Origin: Comamonadaceae bacterium
GTDB taxonomy: Bacteria; Pseudomonadota; Gammaproteobacteria; Burkholderiales; Burkholderiaceae_C
NCBI GenBank assembly: GCA_947454585.1
Contig: CANGML010000015.1
Location: 1 to 16,853 of the forward strand
Length of the DNA stretch: 16,853 bases
Direction: 5' to 3'
Below, piece after piece: positions 14,254 to 16,853 of this stretch (the stretch's first letter is position 1; each line of letters starts with the position of its first letter). The notes beneath the pieces were generated by a model. That model searched no databases, had not been told where the DNA came from, and worked only from the letters and a program-made list of their open reading frames with translations. A program made the translations under genes and the position numbers.

Positions 14254-15924
14254 ATGGTCAGACCCACCCAACTCCTTCATTCCCCACGTGAGCCGGCGCG
14301 CTTGTTGCCTGCGGCCACGATTTTGTTGCTGCGCGATGGCCCAGAAAGCCTGGAAGTCTTGATGACCCGGCGCGCCATGAGCGCCAGCTTTGCACCGGGC
14401 GCCTATGTGTTTCCTGGCGGTGGCATAGAAGCCGCAGATGCCAAAGCCCATGCCCATGCGCATCGCCGCACCACGCAAAGTGATTTACACCTTACCCAAG
14501 CCATCGCCGCCATTCGCGAGAGCTTTGAAGAACTCGGCATCTTGCTGGCCCGCCACGGCCAGGGACACATGGCCAACGCTGCTGACATCGCAGCACTCGA
14601 CCGCGATGCCAGTCCAGACACTTTTGCCGCGCAGTGCGCCGCACGTGGGCTGACCCTGGCGGCAGATGAGGTCTTTGTTTTGGCCCACTGGATCACCGAC
14701 CGCGACCTGCCCCGCCGCTTTGATGTGCCATTTTTGGTGGCACGCATGCCCGATGCTCAAACCCCAATTGCGGACGAAAAAGAACAGTTCGAGCCAGTCT
14801 GGGTGCGCCCTGCAGACGCCTTGGCGCGGCACGCCGAAGGCAACTTTTTCATCATCTTTCCCACCCTTCGAACGCTCGAGCGCTTGCAACGCTACACCTG
14901 CGTGGCCCAAGTGCTGGCCGATTGCGCCAGCGAACAGCCTTGGTTCACCAGTTGCCCGCGCGCAGGCTGGTTGAACGGCAAGGAAACCCGCTACATGGAG
15001 CACGAGAGCCCCTTCGGCGAATTGGCTCTGACCAGCCCGGATGGGCAACTCGTGCATCACCTGGATTGGGTCACCGACCAACCTGTGCTGCTGCTGAAAA
15101 ATGTGCAGCGCCTGACCGCCCCCAACCCTGGCGTGATGACGGGGCCTGGCACCAACAGCTATTTGGTAGGTGACCCCGACACGGGCTATGCCGCCATCGA
15201 CCCCGGCCCTGCTGACGCTGAACACCTGGACCGCTTGTGGCGCGCCGCAGGCGGCCAGATCCGCTACATCGTGTGTACCCACTCGCACCCAGACCACTCG
15301 CCGGGCGCCGCGCCACTGCAAGCCTTGTGCACCCAACACGGGCACACGCCGCCCATCCTGGGCCTGGCATCGCATGCAACTGCGCGGGCACACAGCAGCT
15401 TCAACCCCGACCGCGCGCTCAGTGATGGCGAGTGCTTGGTGCTCGACAGTCACCACCACACGCACACCCTGCGCGTCATCCACACGCCGGGCCATGCGGC
15501 CAATCATTTGTGCTTGGTGCTTGAAGAAGAAGGTCTGCTGTTCAGCGGTGACCACGTGCTCAATGGCAGCACCACCGTGATCGACCCGCCCGATGGCCAC
15601 ATGGACGACTACTTGGCGTCGCTCGACAAACTGCTCGCGGCTTGCGCGCAAGATCGGATCGAATTTATCTTGCCAGCGCATGGCTACGTGTTGGGCAATC
15701 TGTGGGACCAACCGCACGATGCACGCGCCTGTATTGCGCATCTCAAAGCGCATCGACTCAAACGCGAAGCCAAAATTTTGGGGGTGATGCAACAGCACCC
15801 CGACGCCAGCATGGACGATTGGGTCAAGCAAGCCTATGACGATGTGCCACCGCGCCTGTGGCCTGTGGCCATGCGCTCGTTGTTGGCGCATGTAGAACGG
15901 ATTCGCAGCCTTAGCCCTGAGTGA
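14254..15924 (+). CDS. Fusion of an N-terminal Nudix hydrolase with a C-terminal LACTB2-like metallo-beta-lactamase-fold domain
   Basis: From the ATG at 14254 this is 556 residues; the frame is open further upstream through the promoter region, and a GTG at 14248 is also possible, with no clear ribosome-binding site for either. Residues about 15-240 form a Nudix domain: YVFPGGGIE, then an insert with a His-rich stretch, then RESFEELGI at 88-96. The split Nudix box recalls the NUDT19/RP2 branch. Residues about 270-490 are a metallo-beta-lactamase domain with THSHPDH (342-348), HTPGH (410-414), Asp433 in SGDH, and His476 in PAHG. A C-terminal winged-helix-like tail follows. LACTB2 relatives are glyoxalase II-like hydrolases and single-strand endoribonucleases; Nudix partners cut nucleoside diphosphate compounds, often CoA. 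The joint substrate is unknown. No signal peptide; cytoplasmic. Confidence 0.92.
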   Translation: MVRPTQLLHSPREPARLLPAATILLLRDGPESLEVLMTRRAMSASFAPGAYVFPGGGIEAADAKAHAHAHRRTTQSDLHLTQAIAAIRESFEELGILLARHGQGHMANAADIAALDRDASPDTFAAQCAARGLTLAADEVFVLAHWITDRDLPRRFDVPFLVARMPDAQTPIADEKEQFEPVWVRPADALARHAEGNFFIIFPTLRTLERLQRYTCVAQVLADCASEQPWFTSCPRAGWLNGKETRYMEHESPFGELALTSPDGQLVHHLDWVTDQPVLLLKNVQRLTAPNPGVMTGPGTNSYLVGDPDTGYAAIDPGPADAEHLDRLWRAAGGQIRYIVCTHSHPDHSPGAAPLQALCTQHGHTPPILGLASHATARAHSSFNPDRALSDGECLVLDSHHHTHTLRVIHTPGHAANHLCLVLEEEGLLFSGDHVLNGSTTVIDPPDGHMDDYLASLDKLLAACAQDRIEFILPAHGYVLGNLWDQPHDARACIAHLKAHRLKREAKILGVMQQHPDASMDDWVKQAYDDVPPRLWPVAMRSLLAHVERIRSLSPE

Positions 15925-15927
15925 CAT

Positions 15928-15962
15928 CTGCGTCATTCATCATCCCCATGACGCAGGCGTCA
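15928..15962 (+). repeat. Overlapping, mutually exclusive inverted repeats after the fusion gene
   Basis: CTGCGTCAT (15928-15936) and ATGACGCAG (15948-15956) form a perfect 9-bp stem with an 11-base loop, 3 bp after the fusion-gene stop. The same right arm can instead pair onward: TGACGC (15949-15954) with GCGTCA (15957-15962), around AG. The two cannot form together in one RNA, although a loop of 2 in the second is too tight for a real hairpin and fits a DNA palindrome better. No T-tract follows, so a classical terminator is not supported. Confidence 0.5.
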
Positions 15963-15971
15963 CCCACGCGG

Positions 15972-16005
15972 AGGGGCACTCGCACTAAGGTGCACAGATG
16001 CCCCT
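15972..16005 (+). promoter_or_regulatory. Stem-loop that encloses the YkgJ-family ribosome-binding site and start codon
   Basis: AGGGGCA (15972-15978) can pair with TGCCCCT (15999-16005), which includes the last two bases of the ATG. Inside, GCAC (15982-15985) pairs with GTGC (15990-15993) around TAAG. The AAGG ribosome-binding site (15987-15990) and start codon are thus both within the folded element. This could lower translation or make it depend on folding conditions. Pairing is visible; regulation is inference. Confidence 0.4.
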
Positions 16006-16534
16006 TATTAATCAGCGAAATTGCCAACCCTGTACCGCCTGTTGCGAAGGTTGGTTAGACATCCAAACCTCTGAGGTGCAAGCCCACCTAGGCAAGGCTT
16101 GCAGCCACTGCAGCCACCAAGGTTGTGGCGTTTACGACGACCGACCCGCCGATCCCTGCCAAAGTTTTCATTGCGCTTGGCGCATGGAGGGCACCTTGTT
16201 GCCACCCAACATGCGGCCCGATCAGTCGGGTGCCATCGTGATGATGAACCAGTTGCAATGGCAGAACGAAGATGTCATCGTGGCCGTCGCGACAGGCGCA
16301 CGCATCCCTGCACGCACCTTTCATTGGCTCTGTAGCCTGGCCAAACTGACGGATCGACCCCTCGTGATGGTGGAGTTCAAGCAAGACGCGCAAGGGTTCA
16401 ATGGCGAATTCAATTTGCACACCATCGGACCCGATGACTTCAAAGAAACGATGGTGGTTTACTTTTCACAAAAGGGTTTTACGCCGACGCCAGTCTTGAA
16501 CCAGCCGCGCGTGGTTGAGTTAACCCCGCTTTAA
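15998..16534 (+). CDS. YkgJ-family cysteine-cluster protein (CxxCxxCC)
   Basis: The 178-residue protein has an N-terminal cysteine cluster CQPCTACC (Cys9, Cys12, Cys15, Cys16), followed by Cys35, Cys38, Cys43, Cys54 in RPADPCQSFHC, and Cys59. This is the PF03692 (YkgJ/FliB-like) pattern, thought to bind a metal or an iron-sulfur centre. The family has no settled function; some members are linked to flagellin methylation. The region after residue 65 shows no motif I recognise. The ATG at 15998 follows AAGG with 7-bp spacing inside a possible stem-loop. Its stop codon TAA (16532-16534) overlaps the A-tract that encodes the oligo-U tail of rnpB on the other strand. Confidence 0.85.
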   Translation: MPLINQRNCQPCTACCEGWLDIQTSEVQAHLGKACSHCSHQGCGVYDDRPADPCQSFHCAWRMEGTLLPPNMRPDQSGAIVMMNQLQWQNEDVIVAVATGARIPARTFHWLCSLAKLTDRPLVMVEFKQDAQGFNGEFNLHTIGPDDFKETMVVYFSQKGFTPTPVLNQPRVVELTPL

Positions 16535-16537
16535 AAA

Positions 16538-16853
16538 GTGTGAAGCTCGCCGATACGCCGGATTCTGTGCACCGTGGTTGCCCACGGCGTGACCGTCATT
16601 AATCTGGGCCGAGGGTCACCCACTCGGCTCGGTGCTACCTACCCGCCAACTCAGCGGACCGCCTCAACGTTGGCCTACTTGGTATTGCTGCGCGTAGAGA
16701 TTGCCCGTTTCACCCGCACTCAAGCGGCTCGTCTCTGTTGCTCTAATCCTCACCTCACGGTGGAGAGGTGTTACCTCTTACGCTGTCCTACGCAGTCCGG
16801 ACGTTCCTCCAGTGCCTGGTTTCCCAGATTGCACCAGCGACGGCCTAGCGAGC
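16538..16853 (-). ncRNA. rnpB: RNase P RNA (class A), 5' end cut by the window edge
   Basis: Read on the - strand, the region shows the conserved RNase P RNA blocks in order: GAGGAACGTCCGGACT (16794-16809), CAACAGAGAC (16731-16740), GGGTGAAACGGGCAA (16701-16715), CAGATTAATGACGGTC (16591-16606) and CAGAATCCGGCGTATCGG near the 3' end. GCTCGC at the window edge pairs with GCGAGC near 16545-16550 to form helix P1, so only a few 5' bases and the promoter are missing. The RNA is the catalytic part of RNase P, which removes 5' leaders from tRNA precursors. The 3' end CACAC is followed by five T on the - strand (16533-16537). The YkgJ-type gene converges on it. Confidence 0.97.

Noticed and set aside
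14485..15936. A 483-codon open frame on the - strand opposite the Nudix/metallo-hydrolase gene
   Set aside because: The + strand product has complete catalytic motifs in both domains, while the antisense product has no recognisable domain and is rich in His, Arg and Gln, as expected of a shadow frame in GC-rich DNA.

Overview
The window looks like a chromosomal segment of a betaproteobacterium of the order Burkholderiales, probably of Comamonadaceae type. The evidence is two Bug-family (tripartite tricarboxylate transporter type) binding proteins without membrane partners nearby, a Nudix/metallo-beta-lactamase fusion, a bacterial class A RNase P RNA, and tightly packed moderately GC-rich operons. 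I see no mobile element, CRISPR array, tRNA or rRNA. No stretch over 300 bases lacks a gene.

Region 1 (1-5214, + strand) is a run of oxidoreductase and small-molecule genes. It holds the 3' part of a Bug binding protein, an Ldh2-family (malate/L-lactate/ureidoglycolate type) dehydrogenase, a Sad/YneI-like aldehyde dehydrogenase, a cupin, a VOC-fold metalloprotein and a zeta-crystallin-type quinone oxidoreductase. Gaps are 11-25 bp, so one transcript is likely.

Region 2 (5215-11141, + strand) starts after a 108-bp gap that carries a strong 16-bp stem hairpin and a short palindrome. It encodes a DUF1330 protein and a complete branched-chain-amino-acid-type (HAAT) ABC transporter in the order binding protein, livG, livF, livM, livH. 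It ends with a polysaccharide-deacetylase-fold protein of the PuuE (allantoinase-like) type.

Region 3 (11146-14125, - strand) converges on region 2 with only 4 bp between stop codons. In transcription order it holds a second Bug binding protein, a TauE/SafE-type permease and an amidase-signature hydrolase.

Region 4 (14126-16853) has a 128-bp divergent promoter region with three copies of an ACNCATAA half-site. It is followed by a 556-aa Nudix plus LACTB2-like metallo-beta-lactamase fusion, a YkgJ-type cysteine-cluster protein, and the RNase P RNA gene (rnpB) on the - strand, which runs to the right edge.

Taken together, regions 1-3 look like uptake and catabolism of one or several organic acids or amides. 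Two kinds of binding protein and an ABC importer bring substrate in; an amidase and a PuuE-like hydrolase could open C-N bonds; the Ldh2 and aldehyde dehydrogenases would oxidise or reduce the carbon skeleton. Co-occurrence of an Ldh2 enzyme, a PuuE-like protein and an amidase suggests a ureide- or cyclic-amide-like substrate, but this is inference. The substrate cannot be read from the sequence.
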